This document shows positions 28,401 to 37,521 of a DNA stretch of 64,000 nt, piece after piece. The stretch is from CAWGMT01 sp963823675 (GTDB lineage Bacteria; Planctomycetota; Planctomycetia; Isosphaerales; Isosphaeraceae). The position numbers and the translations under genes are program-made. Positions within the stretch are counted from its first letter, which is position 1. Each line of letters begins with the position of its first letter. The stretch covers positions 372,001 to 436,000 of the forward strand of contig CAWGMT010000025.1 in assembly GCA_963823675.1 (NCBI GenBank), read 5' to 3'. The notes below the pieces were generated by a model. It saw only the letters and a list, made by a program, of their open reading frames with translations. It was not told the DNA's origin and searched no databases.

Positions 28401-29015
28401 GATAGCCGAGAAAACCGCCAGGAAAAGCCCGCCCAGCCAGGGACCTACACCAATCATTTTTGTTCCGGCCAGGATCAAGCCTCCGCCAACGATGCCGCAC
28501 AAATTTGCGAGGTTCGTCCAGAGCTCGAGATGCCCGTTGCCCGCCGCGAGCTGCTCATGACTCAAGAGCTCCGGCAAGATTCCGTACTTCGCGGGAGAAA
28601 ATAGCGTGGCCTGCACTCCCAGAAGCCCCAGGACGCAAAATGGCAGGATACCTCCCTCGGGCTGAATCAAGAACGCCGCCGTTCCGGCCAGCATGAGCAC
28701 CAGCTCCACCAGCTTCATCGACACGATCACCGACCGCTTGCTGACACGATCGGCCAGCACCCCCGCCGGCAGGGAGAAGAGCAAAAACGGGGTAAGCAAG
28801 ATGATCTGCGCAAGCGCCGTCCACAGCTGTCCCTGGCTCTCGCTGGCTAACCCGCCGATCGCGAGCAGAATGAGAAACTGCTTCCACGCGTTGTCGTTGA
28901 ACGCCCCGAAGAACTGGGTGACGATCAGCCCCCGCAATCCCCGCCAGCGCGATTCGTCGCATTGAACCTTGCTTTCGCTTTCGCTCTCCGCGTTGGGATC
29001 AATCTTGTCTTGCAC
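25470..29015 (-). CDS. Aas-like fusion: MFS transporter, PlsC acyltransferase and acyl-ACP/CoA ligase
   Basis: About 1,180 residues in three blocks. Residues 1-~430: a 12-helix LplT-type MFS transporter (FFGAFNDNAWKQFLILLAIG). Residues ~460-640: a PlsC acyltransferase with the HX4D motif (NHVSFADG). Residues ~680-1,170: an AMP-forming ligase with IIFSSGSTGDPKGVVLSH, GYGLTECAPV, GDLGHLTEDGFLKISGRLSR and the catalytic-lysine region LGTGKLDLRAIRK. The family re-acylates lysophospholipids imported across the inner membrane. Between ~27,980 and ~27,460 the sensible reading (helices 11-12 and the acyltransferase motif) lies in the +1 frame, bracketed by two compensating single-base shifts. Confidence 0.85.
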   Translation of the reverse strand: MQDKIDPNAESESESKVQCDESRWRGLRGLIVTQFFGAFNDNAWKQFLILLAIGGLASESQGQLWTALAQIILLTPFLLFSLPAGVLADRVSKRSVIVSMKLVELVLMLAGTAAFLIQPEGGILPFCVLGLLGVQATLFSPAKYGILPELLSHEQLAAGNGHLELWTNLANLCGIVGGGLILAGTKMIGVGPWLGGLFLAVFSAIGLASALTIPRVRPARSEGGLVTTVRIAAESIRADRVLRLALYGQVFVWSIAMIVPAAILPYTVQQLRLGRDLGIERPLATLLPPAIADRFLQDRDWESSLPLAALGIGIGAGCLLAGKLSAAKVEYGLVPLGAIGLTASAAPLRRDRPGPRRHDDPDGPARDERRTGLRAAQCSVAMALAARPPRRRDLGGQRHHQRRHDPRLGRGAGLGLERRVAPRDVPGGGARARRGNGLGALAGSRCLPAVYPDRAGQHDLPGADHRPLECARPRGRAPGAQPRVVRRRPLPDRQHRPSDPVRGVCGLLREADHGLALRAMKAIPIKSSGGPKMILQAFREAGRALDQGELVCVFPEGQLTRTGMMAPFQRGLQRIVKGHEAPIIPVHLDRLESSIFSPISRRRLPRRVPYPVTVSFGKPLPPEAPLHAIRQAIRELDQEAWAYRKEDRRPLHHGFIRQARRHPFRLAFADFQRPFVSNLQALAGAIAIGRTLRPRWESGPNVGILLPASVGSALVNLAATMAGKAVVNLNFTTGRAGMESAAAQAGLKAIVSSRTFLEKAKLDPPGGVELIYLEDVALGLGGLDRLAAMLLAIAAPVRVLERLAGATKCPTMDDTATIIFSSGSTGDPKGVVLSHFNIDSNIQAVGQVYHVEPNDRLLGILPPFHSFGYTIFWFAANYGIGTVFHPNPLDAALIGALVERYRVTILLATPTFLQLYLRRCTPAQFGSLRLILVGAEKLSESLATAFEDTFGIRPLEGYGLTECAPVVAVNTLDWREPGFFQPGSRRGFVGQPLPGVLVRIVSTETFEPLAPGMEGMILVKGPNVMRGYLGRDDLTREAFRDGWYVTGDLGHLTEDGFLKISGRLSRFSKIGGEMVPHGRVEEALHEAIAATSQVFAVTAVGDSRKGESLAVLHTLDDAAVKKALEGLGAKGLPNLFLPRRDHFIRVDAIPILGTGKLDLRAIRKVAEEALAVPEAEAVWSP

Positions 29016-29188
29016 CTCTCTGGCTCCCCGTCAGCTTTACTGGCAGGCTAAAGTGGCGATACGCGGTTAGCGCCAAAAACTTCGCTCTGCATGAGCTCTC
29101 ATGTCCATTTCGCGGGGAACTGAGCCAAATCCAGCCGGCAAATCCCCGACTGAAAACTGACTGGCTTCCGCATCTTACAGACGCCCAG

Positions 29189-29416
29189 GCGGCGGAATTT
29201 GCTCTGTTCGATGAGCTGCTGCGGGCGCGACAGCAGGCTGGCTTAACCCAAGCCGAAGTCGCGGCGCGGATCGGCACCAAGCCACCCGCCGTGGCTCGCC
29301 TCGAGGCGGGTGGCGGGAGCAGAGGGCACTCGCCGTCAATCGCCACGCTGCGCAAGTACGCCGAGGCGGTCGGATGCCGGTTGGAGATCCGCTTGAGGAT
29401 GAAGGATGAGGGATGA
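29189..29416 (+). CDS. XRE-type helix-turn-helix antitoxin-like fragment
   Basis: The frame ending at TGA 29416 reads AEFALFDELLRARQQAGLTQ, AEVAARIGTKPPAVARLEAG and IATLRKYAEAVGCRLEIRL, a clear HTH_3/XRE domain as in HigA/RelB-like antitoxins. The frame is open ~170 bases further upstream but has no ATG, GTG or TTG start and no family-like N-terminus there, so the gene is truncated or its start is lost. No toxin is adjacent. The stop lies in a short GATGAGG tandem repeat. Confidence 0.55.
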   Translation, partial: AAEFALFDELLRARQQAGLTQAEVAARIGTKPPAVARLEAGGGSRGHSPSIATLRKYAEAVGCRLEIRLRMKDEG

Positions 29417-29432
29417 GGGATGAGGGATGAAC
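29397..29432. repeat. Short GATGAGG tandem repeat
   Basis: About four units of a nine-base GATGAGGGA-like repeat, overlapping the end of the XRE fragment. A low-complexity marker; no function is proposed. Confidence 0.7.
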
Positions 29433-29485
29433 TAGATCGCTCTTGCCAAAGCTCTGATTCATCCTTCATCCTTTCTCACGGCGGT

Positions 29486-30592
29486 TCACTGCGCATTTCC
29501 GGGCTTCGGAGGCTGCGGGGCGTTTCCCCGTTGTTTCTTCGCCTGGTTCAGGCTCTGAAAGAACTCGTGGGCCTGCTGCGGGTTCGTTTTCCCGCCCGGC
29601 AAGCCGCTGATCTGGGCCGCCGACAGGACCTCGTCCCGCGTCTGGTCAAGAATCGCGTAGAGCTGCTGGAACGCCTGGCGCTCCTTGGGCGTGGTCGCCG
29701 CGCTGAATCGAAGATTGTAAGCGTGCATGAAGCCCAGCAAGTTGCCGACCGTCGTATCTGAAACCTTGCGCAAGTCAGCCAGTGCTGGCCGAATGTCCGG
29801 CTTTTGCAGCAAGCCCAGCACGTACGTGCATGAGTTGACGAAGTTCATCGCATCCTTCTGGTCGAGCGGGTCTGCCAGCGGCTGAGCCTCCAACCTGGCG
29901 CGGAGATTGTCCAGAAACTTGTTGGCGTCGCGCAGCGTCCTGGGGTTTACTTCGCCTTCGTCGGCCTCGTTCCGGACCCGCTCGCGGATCTTGTCAAAAG
30001 CCTTTTCATCGTCGGCAAACCGCTTGTCTTCGAAAACCTCCGGCCATTTGACGGATTTGCGCAGATCATCCAGCATGAACGTGACCCGCTCCGACGCATA
30101 GACGAACGGTACCGATGCGATCAGGCTGGCGGGAATCGGAGCCTTGGCCGCCCTGATGGCCGAGGGGCCGATCTTGGGATTGTTCAGATCGTCAACGGCG
30201 GCGTTGAGCGCATCGCCTTTTTCGATGTCGATCCGATCCGGGTTGTCCCGGATCTTTTGCTGGCGCTCATTGTACATGGCCTTGTTGTGCTGGATATTCG
30301 CGGCCTTGCGCGAGTTGTACATGTACATCGATTCCAGCGCGGAGCTCGCCACGTAGTCGTTGAACTTCATGACCGTGTCGGCATTGATGCTGCGCGCCTG
30401 CGCGCTGTCGAGGTTGTAAACCCCCGCGCCCATCGCATACATTCCAGCCCCTCGAGCGGCGTCGCCCCCAAGAGTTGACGCTCCCCAGCCACCCCAGCCC
30501 CAACCGCCGTAGCCCCACTGGGCACGCGCGTCGCGGCCCGTCAACGCAAAAATCACGACCAATCCGACCGACATTCGCAAGAAGCGGAGCAT
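29486..30592 (-). CDS. Exported glycine/tryptophan-rich protein of unknown function
   Basis: A 368-residue protein; ATG 30592 is preceded by a strong AGGAGG. The open frame extends further upstream but is not protein-like. Signal peptide MLRFLRMSVGLVVIFALTGR, then a short G/W/Y-rich segment (QWGYGGWGWGGWG), then a long soluble helical domain (~60-345) with many charged residues, ending in a Q/P-rich tail. Similar GYG-rich exported proteins occur in planctomycetes with no known role. It is monocistronic as far as the sequence shows. Confidence 0.75.
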   Translation of the reverse strand: MLRFLRMSVGLVVIFALTGRDARAQWGYGGWGWGGWGASTLGGDAARGAGMYAMGAGVYNLDSAQARSINADTVMKFNDYVASSALESMYMYNSRKAANIQHNKAMYNERQQKIRDNPDRIDIEKGDALNAAVDDLNNPKIGPSAIRAAKAPIPASLIASVPFVYASERVTFMLDDLRKSVKWPEVFEDKRFADDEKAFDKIRERVRNEADEGEVNPRTLRDANKFLDNLRARLEAQPLADPLDQKDAMNFVNSCTYVLGLLQKPDIRPALADLRKVSDTTVGNLLGFMHAYNLRFSAATTPKERQAFQQLYAILDQTRDEVLSAAQISGLPGGKTNPQQAHEFFQSLNQAKKQRGNAPQPPKPGNAQ

Positions 30593-31050
30593 GTTGAACC
30601 TCCTGGGGGCTGAGCACACGCCCCGGCCATCGATGGTGAAAACAAGTCGCGGAAAAAAGCGCCTCGCGGGTGCCTCTGTCCCAAGGTCGCAGTGGCAATC
30701 GACATCGGAGCAGTTTACAGGGAAAATCGCCACCGAGACAATCAGTTTTACAAGAAAATCTGTATTCAACTCGTTGCACGACCCGGATAATCGCACCCGC
30801 GTAGTCGCGCGGCTCCCTGGGATCGATGCCGCTGGCAATCGACGTGAAGAGGGCGACAGATTCCTTATAGCCGCGAGAGGTCGAGAAGTGAAAACGCTCC
30901 CCAGGTGTTCCGGGGAGAAAAGCGCCGCCGGTGTGGAAGCCTCCCTTGGCGCAGCGAACCAACTTCCGGAGCAAGCCAGCTCACACGGGTATTCTAGCGA
31001 CGACGGCGATTTCCGGCTACCAATTGTCAGGAGTCTACAACTCTCAAGCA
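30593..31050. other. Intergenic stretch without a convincing gene
   Basis: Minus-strand codons around 30,780-30,970 give a fair protein-like reading (GERFHFSTSRGYKESVALF, SIASGIDPREPRDY) that could be a decayed gene end, but I cannot assign it. The promoter of the exported protein gene should lie just upstream of 30,600. Confidence 0.35.
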
Positions 31051-31503
31051 TTAACCGCTCTGAGACCAGTACGGGACATAGTCGCCATCCTTGTATACGG
31101 TCCCGACATCCAGCACACACGGGCCTACGCGCCGGGGGGTGCAATCGTCCGAGATCAAGAGCAGCTTACCGCCCGAGAGAAGGAGCCCGATCGCGCACCA
31201 TTGGTCCGATGCCAGTACCTCGACGACGACCCTGCCAGAGCATTGCTTGCCGAGCAGCTTATCGACCGGGATCAGTCGCGTAGCCCTCGGATCGAGTCGC
31301 CGGATCGGCTCGACCGCGCCAAAATCCACTCCCTGCAATTCGAAGACGATTCCGTCGGCGAGCTCAACGAAAACCGTACAGCCAGCATAGCCGTCGTCGT
31401 CTTCATTCCAGTCGGACCGGTATACACGACGAACGGTCTTGCCGACGATGTCGGATCTTGCGAGGACTTGATTCGGCTCGGTCCGGTTCACGACGCTCGA
31501 CAT
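31051..31503 (-). CDS. Hypothetical protein
   Basis: 150 residues from ATG 31503 (MSSVVNRTEPNQVLARSDIV); an ATG at 31521 would add six residues. A soluble beta-rich sequence with VRRVYRSDWNEDDDGYAGCT and VFVELADGIVFELQGVDFG; no signal or membrane segment. It may be co-transcribed with the membrane gene upstream. A second minus-strand frame (from ATG 31696, MPHWIQDSLSNRTLLRQYRK, to 31403) also looks partly protein-like and overlaps this one, so the exact gene structure in 31,400-31,700 is uncertain. Confidence 0.55.
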   Translation of the reverse strand: MSSVVNRTEPNQVLARSDIVGKTVRRVYRSDWNEDDDGYAGCTVFVELADGIVFELQGVDFGAVEPIRRLDPRATRLIPVDKLLGKQCSGRVVVEVLASDQWCAIGLLLSGGKLLLISDDCTPRRVGPCVLDVGTVYKDGDYVPYWSQSG

Positions 31504-31637
31504 GGAGGCTCTCGACGACAACCAGGCGACCCAATGTCTCCAGCTCCCCGAGATACCATCCTCTTCGTTCGATTCTCTCCCCGCCAGCGATCGTGAGCAG
31601 CGCCCCCAACGCCTGGCGGGGAAGGTTCCGAGGAAGC

Positions 31638-32033
31638 TTACGGTACTGGCGGAGCAGGGTCCGGTTCGACAGGGAGTCTTGGATCCAATGCGGCATGTTC
31701 GTACTTTTCCTTGAGGGCACGGTGGTATTTCGCGAGCCCGATGTACTTCGGCACAAGCTCGGGGCGTTGCCCGACCGGGACACAGATGCTCTGACCGCCG
31801 CGGATGACGATTCCACGGTCTGTGTCCGAAAACTTTGCCAGCCGCGCAAACTCTCGTTCAAGCTCCGCGTGACGGGCGGTCTTGGCACTGTAATCGTTGA
31901 CGAGTGCCCGGAGTCGAGCCTGATGAGCGCTTAGCGGCCAGACGACTACGGCGACCACCGGCAACAGTGTGCCCGCTACAACCAAAGCGGCCATCCACTC
32001 CCAGACCATCAAGCGGCGTCCACGCAATCGCAT
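31638..32033 (-). CDS. Small single-pass membrane protein
   Basis: 131 residues. One N-terminal membrane helix (~12-33, WMAALVVAGTLLPVVAVVVW), then a helical extracytoplasmic or cytoplasmic domain with LVNDYSAKTARHAELEREFA. A C-terminal AKYHRALKEKYEHAALDPRL is followed by a proline-rich end. The 'YH..L..KYE.AA..P.LPV.PDPP' ending is shared by a group of short planctomycete membrane proteins of unknown role. Confidence 0.65.
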   Translation of the reverse strand: MRLRGRRLMVWEWMAALVVAGTLLPVVAVVVWPLSAHQARLRALVNDYSAKTARHAELEREFARLAKFSDTDRGIVIRGGQSICVPVGQRPELVPKYIGLAKYHRALKEKYEHAALDPRLPVEPDPAPPVP

Positions 32034-32209
32034 GACGCTTCCCCGACGAGATCACGACCGGCCGTTGCGAAATCCGGTGACAACTCTGATCTCTGGTCCA
32101 CACTCTACGAAGATACCGCGCCACACGAATCGTTGCACCACCATCCACCCTTGTGTGACCACGCTTCCCGACAATCGCTCGCGGACTTCGTTCCCTCTTT
32201 GGAAAACAC

Positions 32210-32238
32210 TTGACTACAGAATAGATGACGTGTAAACT
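32210..32238 (+). promoter_or_regulatory. Sigma-70-like promoter of the marR gene
   Basis: TTGACT (32210-32215), a 17-base spacer and TAAACT (32233-32238) make a good housekeeping-type promoter. Its -10 element is embedded in the operator-like site, so a bound repressor would block polymerase. Confidence 0.6.
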
Positions 32239-32250
32239 ATCTACGTGTCG
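32226..32250. promoter_or_regulatory. Operator-like site O1 (marR promoter)
   Basis: Contains TGACGTGT, AACT and a second ACGT half at a fixed spacing. The same arrangement, in reverse orientation, precedes the pirin gene (32814-32839). Placement over the marR -10 box suggests autoregulation by the MarR protein. Confidence 0.55.
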
Positions 32251-32316
32251 ATAAAGTGGAGGGCGGGAAAAGGGCGGTTCAAGGTCGGGGGCATGCAAAT
32301 CGGCGGAGATCGAAGA

Positions 32317-32796
32317 ATGGCGCGCGGACGATTGCAGGCCGAGCTCAAGAAGCGGCATGCGTTCGAATCAGCCGAGCAGGAAGCCCTGCTTAACCTGTTG
32401 CGCACGTCGGACCGGTTCCAGACGAGCATGACGCGGCTCTTCCGGAAGTATGGCCTGACCCCCTCGCAATACAATGTCCTGCGCATCCTGCGCGGCGAGG
32501 GAAAACCGCTTCCTTGCCTCGAGATCGCCAATCGTCTCATCGCGGAGGTGCCGGGGATCACCGGCCTTCTCGACCGCCTGGAAGCCGCCGGCTTGATCCG
32601 CCGGGAGCGGTCAACCGAAGATCGACGCGTCGTCTTCGCCGAGATCAGGCCCCAAGGCCTCGAATTGCTCGGGCGGCTCGATCGACCGCTGGAGGACCAG
32701 CACAAACGGCTCATCGGCCACCTGACACGCGCCGAGCTCACCGAGCTCAGCCGGCTCCTGGAAAAGGCCCGGGAATCGCTCGCCGCAGGAGACTGA
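32317..32796 (+). CDS. MarR-family transcriptional regulator
   Basis: 159 residues from ATG 32317, preceded by GGAG nine bases upstream; in-frame ATGs further up are possible. Winged helix-turn-helix: GLTPSQYNVLRILRGEGKPL (helices 2-3), LEIANRLIAEVPGITGLLDR (recognition helix) and the wing GLIRRERSTEDRRVVFAEI with the conserved D-R-R. MarR repressors typically dissociate from DNA on binding phenolics or on oxidation. It is followed by pirin and DoxX genes on the same strand, a common redox/quinone stress set. A promoter and operator-like palindrome precede it. Confidence 0.9.
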   Translation: MARGRLQAELKKRHAFESAEQEALLNLLRTSDRFQTSMTRLFRKYGLTPSQYNVLRILRGEGKPLPCLEIANRLIAEVPGITGLLDRLEAAGLIRRERSTEDRRVVFAEIRPQGLELLGRLDRPLEDQHKRLIGHLTRAELTELSRLLEKARESLAAGD

Positions 32797-32813
32797 TTTT
32801 TTTGCCATTTAAT

Positions 32814-32839
32814 TGAAACGTCAACAGTTAACACGTCAA
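32814..32839. promoter_or_regulatory. Operator-like site O2 (pirin promoter)
   Basis: The reverse complement carries TGACGTGT then AACT and ACGT at the same spacing as O1. It lies 15 bases before the pirin ATG, after the marR stop, so the pirin gene may have its own MarR-controlled promoter. A -35/-10 pair here is weak (TTGAAA, 17 bases, TCAATA). Confidence 0.5.
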
Positions 32840-32853
32840 TAGAGGAGGTAACG

Positions 32854-33552
32854 ATGATTCGCGTACGTAAATCGGCCGACCGGGGCCATTTCGATCATGG
32901 CTGGCTCGACACGTATCACACCTTTTCGTTCAGCGGCTACCATGACCCGAATCACCAGGGGTTCCGTGCGCTGCGGGTGATCAATGAAGACCGGGTTGCG
33001 CCTGGCCGGGGGTTTGACACGCACGGCCACCGGGACATGGAGATCGTCACCTATGTGCTGGAAGGGACCTTGGCGCATCGGGACAGCCTGGGTTCCAGCG
33101 GCGAGTTGCGGCCGGGCGAATTGCAGCGGATGACGGCCGGGACCGGCATCACCCATAGTGAGTTCAACCCCTCGGAGGTCGAGCCGGCGCACCTCTATCA
33201 GATATGGCTCTTCCCGGAACGGCGAGGACTCGAGCCCTCGTACGAGCAGAAGGCGTTTCCCGTGGGCGATCGTTCGAATCAACTGCGGCTGGTGGCATCG
33301 CCGGACGGACGGGACGGCTCGCTCTTGATCCGCCAGGATGCCCGGCTTTTTCTCGCCTCCCTGGCCGAAGGGAGCGAAGTGAGCCATTCGCTCGCCACCG
33401 GCCGTCACGCGTGGCTTCAAGTGTTGCGCGGTCGAGTCCAGCTCAATGGGACCGCGCTGGCAGCCGGAGACGGCGCGTCCGCGACCGATGAGTCTGTCCT
33501 GTCGCTTCGCGCTTCGGAACCGTCGGAAGTTTTGTTGTTCGATCTCAACTGA
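32854..33552 (+). CDS. Pirin-family cupin protein (YhhW-like)
   Basis: 232 residues with a strong GGAGG site. The N-terminal cupin carries the iron-site motif: FDTHGHRDMEIVTYVLEGTL (two His and a Glu) and GTGITHSEFNPSE (third His), after FDHGWLDTYHTFSFSGY. The family includes quercetin 2,3-dioxygenase-active YhhW/pirin proteins and redox-sensing regulators. Full length. It follows marR and precedes doxX by 18 bases, so a MarR-pirin-DoxX stress operon is likely. Confidence 0.92.
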   Translation: MIRVRKSADRGHFDHGWLDTYHTFSFSGYHDPNHQGFRALRVINEDRVAPGRGFDTHGHRDMEIVTYVLEGTLAHRDSLGSSGELRPGELQRMTAGTGITHSEFNPSEVEPAHLYQIWLFPERRGLEPSYEQKAFPVGDRSNQLRLVASPDGRDGSLLIRQDARLFLASLAEGSEVSHSLATGRHAWLQVLRGRVQLNGTALAAGDGASATDESVLSLRASEPSEVLLFDLN

Positions 33553-33570
33553 TCGGGAAGGAGAACGCAA

Positions 33571-33987
33571 ATGCCTCGCACAGTTCAAGGAATTCTGGCC
33601 GTCATCGGACGAGTCTTGCTTTGCACGATCTTTTTCATGGCGGCCGTCGGGAACAAGATTCCCAACTTCAGCAAGGTGGCCGAGTTGATGGAGAGCGTCG
33701 GCATCCCGGCCCCCCAGGTGATGCTGATCGGTGCGATCATCTTCCTGATCGCCGGCAGTGTATCGGTCGTCCTCGGTTACCAGAGCCGCGTCGGTGCTTC
33801 GTTGTTGCTCGTGTTCCTCATCCTGGCGAGTTACTACTTCCACGCGTTCTGGAAAGCCGCCGAGCCACAGGCGCAACAGGAGCAAATGGTCCAGTTCATG
33901 AAGAACCTCGGTCTGATGGGTGCGATGATCCTGATCATCGCCAACGGCACGGGGCCGATGAGTCTGGACGAAAAGATGAAAGGATGA
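33571..33987 (+). CDS. DoxX-family membrane protein
   Basis: 138 residues with four membrane helices: ~10-28 (LAVIGRVLLCTIFFMAAVG), ~50-70, ~75-92 and ~112-130. It has the DoxX-type R.L....F...G..K..NF pattern at the start and a GGAG ribosome site. DoxX proteins act in quinone or thiol redox at the membrane. Third gene of the marR-pirin cluster, 18 bases after pirin. Confidence 0.88.
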   Translation: MPRTVQGILAVIGRVLLCTIFFMAAVGNKIPNFSKVAELMESVGIPAPQVMLIGAIIFLIAGSVSVVLGYQSRVGASLLLVFLILASYYFHAFWKAAEPQAQQEQMVQFMKNLGLMGAMILIIANGTGPMSLDEKMKG

Positions 33988-34018
33988 ACGATGAAGGATG
34001 AAACCCGCACTTGAAGGA

Positions 34019-34258
34019 TCAACGATCGGCGTCTTGGCCCCGGAGCCGGCGTTGGTACTCCTGCACCGCTTCAATCCACCGCTGGGATGGATCTTGGGCT
34101 TCCTCCGGATCGATCTCGGGTTTCAAGGGACCATCGGCCCTCGGTCGCAGCGGTTGGGAGCGCAGCAGTTGTTCGTCGAATTCGGGTTTCGGCCCGGATC
34201 CGGGCCGGCGCGGCAACGAATTCTCGGGATCGGGTTTTGTTGGGCGATTGGTGGGCAT
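34019..34258 (-). CDS. Short polar protein of unknown function
   Basis: 79 residues starting MPTNRPTKPDPENSLPRRPG, with AAAGGAG upstream. Proline-rich and charged, probably disordered until the C-terminal helix (SQRWIEAVQEYQRRLRGQDA). No family recognised. The ribosome site and C-terminal helix argue for a real small gene. Confidence 0.5.
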   Translation of the reverse strand: MPTNRPTKPDPENSLPRRPGSGPKPEFDEQLLRSQPLRPRADGPLKPEIDPEEAQDPSQRWIEAVQEYQRRLRGQDADR

Positions 34259-34754
34259 GTCCGGTGCTCTCCTTTCCAGATCAGCCGGAGATCGACCCCG
34301 CGGGACGACGACTGCCGTCTAGATCCCAAGCTGCGGAACGCGTCCAAGCCCCGGCGAGGATACCCGCCTGATCCGGGACCAGTTACTCTCAACGCTCTCC
34401 GTATTGTCCGTGCGCGGGTGGTCCGTGGACAAGCCGAATCGTGCCGATTCGGGATATCGAGGCCGCGCGCGGGGAGGTGGGATCCGGGCGCCAATCGATG
34501 GCACCAGCATTCTGGCGGCGCCATCACCGACCCGAGGTGGATGATCGGCCATGAGCAAAGTAAAGTGCTTGCTTGCACCAGACATCGGGCCTCGGGATAA
34601 TCCGCGTTGCAATTGCTCTCGGCCCGAGGGCGGCAGTGCCGAACGGTTGGTCATCTGAGCCCGCGCCGCGGCCCTTGGGCCGGTGAGTGTTCCTGGAGAG
34701 CGGTCTCTCTGTCAATTCCGTCATCAGGATCCAACCCGAAGGAAGAGGCGGGGC
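34259..34754. other. Intergenic stretch
   Basis: I see no gene or repeat I can support. Open frames here are arginine-rich on every strand. The promoter of the BNR-repeat protein should lie at its right end. Confidence 0.45.
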
Positions 34755-37461
34755 ATGGCGAGGAAGAAGTCCGAGGGGCCGGACAGTCCCAAGAGCCCCA
34801 CCCGGCGGAAGGGGAAAACCAGGCCGTCGGCGGGACCATCCGGTGCGGAGGGACGGGGCAAGCGAGCGCCGGCAGCGGGGTCGAAGAGAGCGGTGACTCG
34901 GGACCGAGTTGACGAGCACGCTGTTGCGGAGCGCGACGTGGGGCCGCGCGGGTGGCTCTTACCCATCATGGAATCGGCCTACTCGAGGCTGGTGCCTCGC
35001 GGACAGGCGGTCGCCGCTCTTCCCTCGCAGCCCATCACGATGGAGGCCTCGGAGTCGGCTCTCCGGCCGTCCGGCGCGGATGGTCGCTTCAAGAGCCTTT
35101 ACCGGCCGGGACTGGGAGAAGAGGCCCTGGCGCCCGTCGACCAGAACCTTTGGCTCGAGCGCCTGGGCGAGTATCGGAGTCGGGTCGCGGCGATCGTCCC
35201 CGCGGCCGCTCTGGCACCGGCATTTGGCGTACCCCCATCAGCGCCGGCCATCCCCGGCCAGAAGAACTGGAATTCGCTCGGACCTTCCGTCGTCGTGGAT
35301 GGCCAGGCCCAAGGCCTCCCGCCGATCGGCGGCCGAATCTCGGGGATTGCGGCGGCGCCTGGGGGGATGGTCATTTACGCCGCCTCGGCCAACGGCGGCG
35401 TCTTTCGCTCCGACGACGGCGCCATGACCTGGCGTTCGCTCATGGATGCGCTCAACGCGGCCCCGACGAGCTTTGCCAGCACGAGCCTGGCTTGCGGGGC
35501 GATCGCGATCGATCACGACGACCCCGAGCGCGTCTTCGTCGGTACCGGCGAAGGAGATACGAACACCCTTTTCAATCGTCGCATCACGAATGCCCTCCCG
35601 GCTTATCGCGGCATCGGACCGATCCGCAGCGATAACGGAGGGAAGACGTGGGAGCGGGAGGTGACGGCCGCCGGTTCGCCCGAACTGGCCGGCAAGGCCT
35701 TCTTCGCCCTGGCTATCAACCCGGTTGACCGCGAGGATGTCATCGGCGCGACGACCGAGGGGCTGTACCAACGCGTCACTCGGACCGGAGGCAAGGTGGA
35801 ATGGGTCCAGCGCCGACCGGGCGTCCATCCGAGTGTCAAGGTCGCCTATGCGGACGGCGCGACCCACTTCATCGCCGCGGAATGGGGGCGAGGCGTCTTC
35901 CAATCGGCCGACGGAGTGACCTGGACTGAACTCGGGAAGGGGTTGCCGACGAGCGACGTCGGCCGCATCGCGCTGGGCGTCCAGCCCGACGATCTGCACG
36001 TCGTCTACGCCCTCGTCACCGACACCAAGGGCGCCCTCAAGGGCGTGTTTCGCCTCGACGGCCTCGACGGCTCGTGGAAAAAGATCGCCAATCCCCCCGA
36101 CGTTCTCCCGACCGACACGCTCGGCAATAGCCAGGGAGACTATGATCTCGCCATCGCGGTCAACCCCAGGGACGCGAGCGTGATCTACCTGGGCGGCAGC
36201 TACTACGCCGATCAGCAGTACTGGCCGGCCTCCGTGTGGCGTTGCCGGGTCAAGGCCAGCGGATCGGGCTATCGCATGACCGCCGATCCCATCGGCGTCC
36301 ACGCCCACGCGGATGTGCATGTCCTCGTCCACACGCCGGGCAATCCCGACGAGCTGTGGGTCGGCTGCGATGGAGGAATCTTCGTCAACCGCGATCCGAG
36401 GAACTCGGACAACTTCGCCAGCCGGAACAACGGGCTAGCCTGCCTGTGCACCAACTTCTTCGGCCAGCATCCGACGGATCCCAACATCCTCCTCTGCGGC
36501 CTTCAGGATAATGGGACGGCTCGAAGCCACGCGGGACCGATCTGGAAGCACGTCAACTGGGGGGACGGGGGCTATTGCCTCGTCAACTGGGCCGATACCC
36601 AGCAAGTCCTCGTCTTCGCCAACGGAACCGTCTATCGGGCCACCGACGGCGGTCAGGACCATGACTCCTGGACGGTGACGGCCGACGCCAAAACGATCGG
36701 GTGGGCCTTGATGACCGAGCCGATCGTGGGACCGCCCTACAACCCCGCGAAGCCGGCGGAGGCCAGCTTGGTCGCCCTCGGCGTGGGGCGGAAGATCTAT
36801 CTGTCGCAAGACTTCGGGCGGACGTGGCCGATCTCCGTGGATCTGCCGGGTTCGGGCGCGATCTTCTCCCTGGCGTTCGCCTCGGTGAATCGGTTCTTCG
36901 CGGGCACGACCGTCGGAGAGGTCTTCCGGCTGGACCACACTTCCCACACGTGGAAATCCACTCGCCTCGATAACGTGACGGCCGGTGCATTGGGTCTTCA
37001 AGGGCTGATCGCGGACATCGCGATCGACTGGGCGGATTCGTCCCACTCCTCGATCTACGTCGCGTTCGGGGGGATGGGCGATTATCGGCATGTCTGGCAC
37101 TTCGACGGTACCCTGTGGGCGCCGGCCAGCGGGGCACCCGGCAGCGGGTCCAACAACCTTCTTGACGTCGAGCACAACGCCTTGGTCGTCAACCGGCAAG
37201 CTCCAGAACAACGTCTACGTTGGCGCCGACATTGGAGTCTGGCACTCTGCGGATCGAGGAAAGAACTGGTTCCCGATGGCCAACGGCCTTCCGGAAGCGC
37301 CGGTCTTCGACCTCCAAACCCACCCCACGCGCCGGCTCCTGCGCGCTTCAACCCACGGCCGCGGCCTCTATGAATACCAGCTCGACCCGGTAACCACACC
37401 CGCAGCCAGTCGAAGCCGCAGTCGCGGCCGGGCCGCGCGATCCGGACGAAGGGCGAAGTGA
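34755..37461 (+). CDS. BNR/sortilin-type beta-propeller protein, with one late frameshift
   Basis: About 900 residues from ATG 34755. The N-terminal ~110 residues are basic and disordered (ARKKSEGPDSPKSPTRRK). A multi-bladed propeller follows with Asp-box blades (SDDGAMTWRSL; RSDNGGKTWEREV; SQDFGRTWPISVDL; SADRGKNWFPMANG). The frame must shift at about 37,198: the continuation KLQNNVYVGADIGVWHSADR and ASTHGRGLYEYQLDP lies in the next frame to 37461. No signal peptide is visible, which is odd for this fold. It is convergent with a protease gene 60 bases on. Ligand or substrate unknown. Confidence 0.7.
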
Positions 37462-37521
37462 GTTCATCCGGGTTCGGCCGTCGCCACCCCCGGAGACGTT
37501 GACTTACTGACGGCCCTTCGG

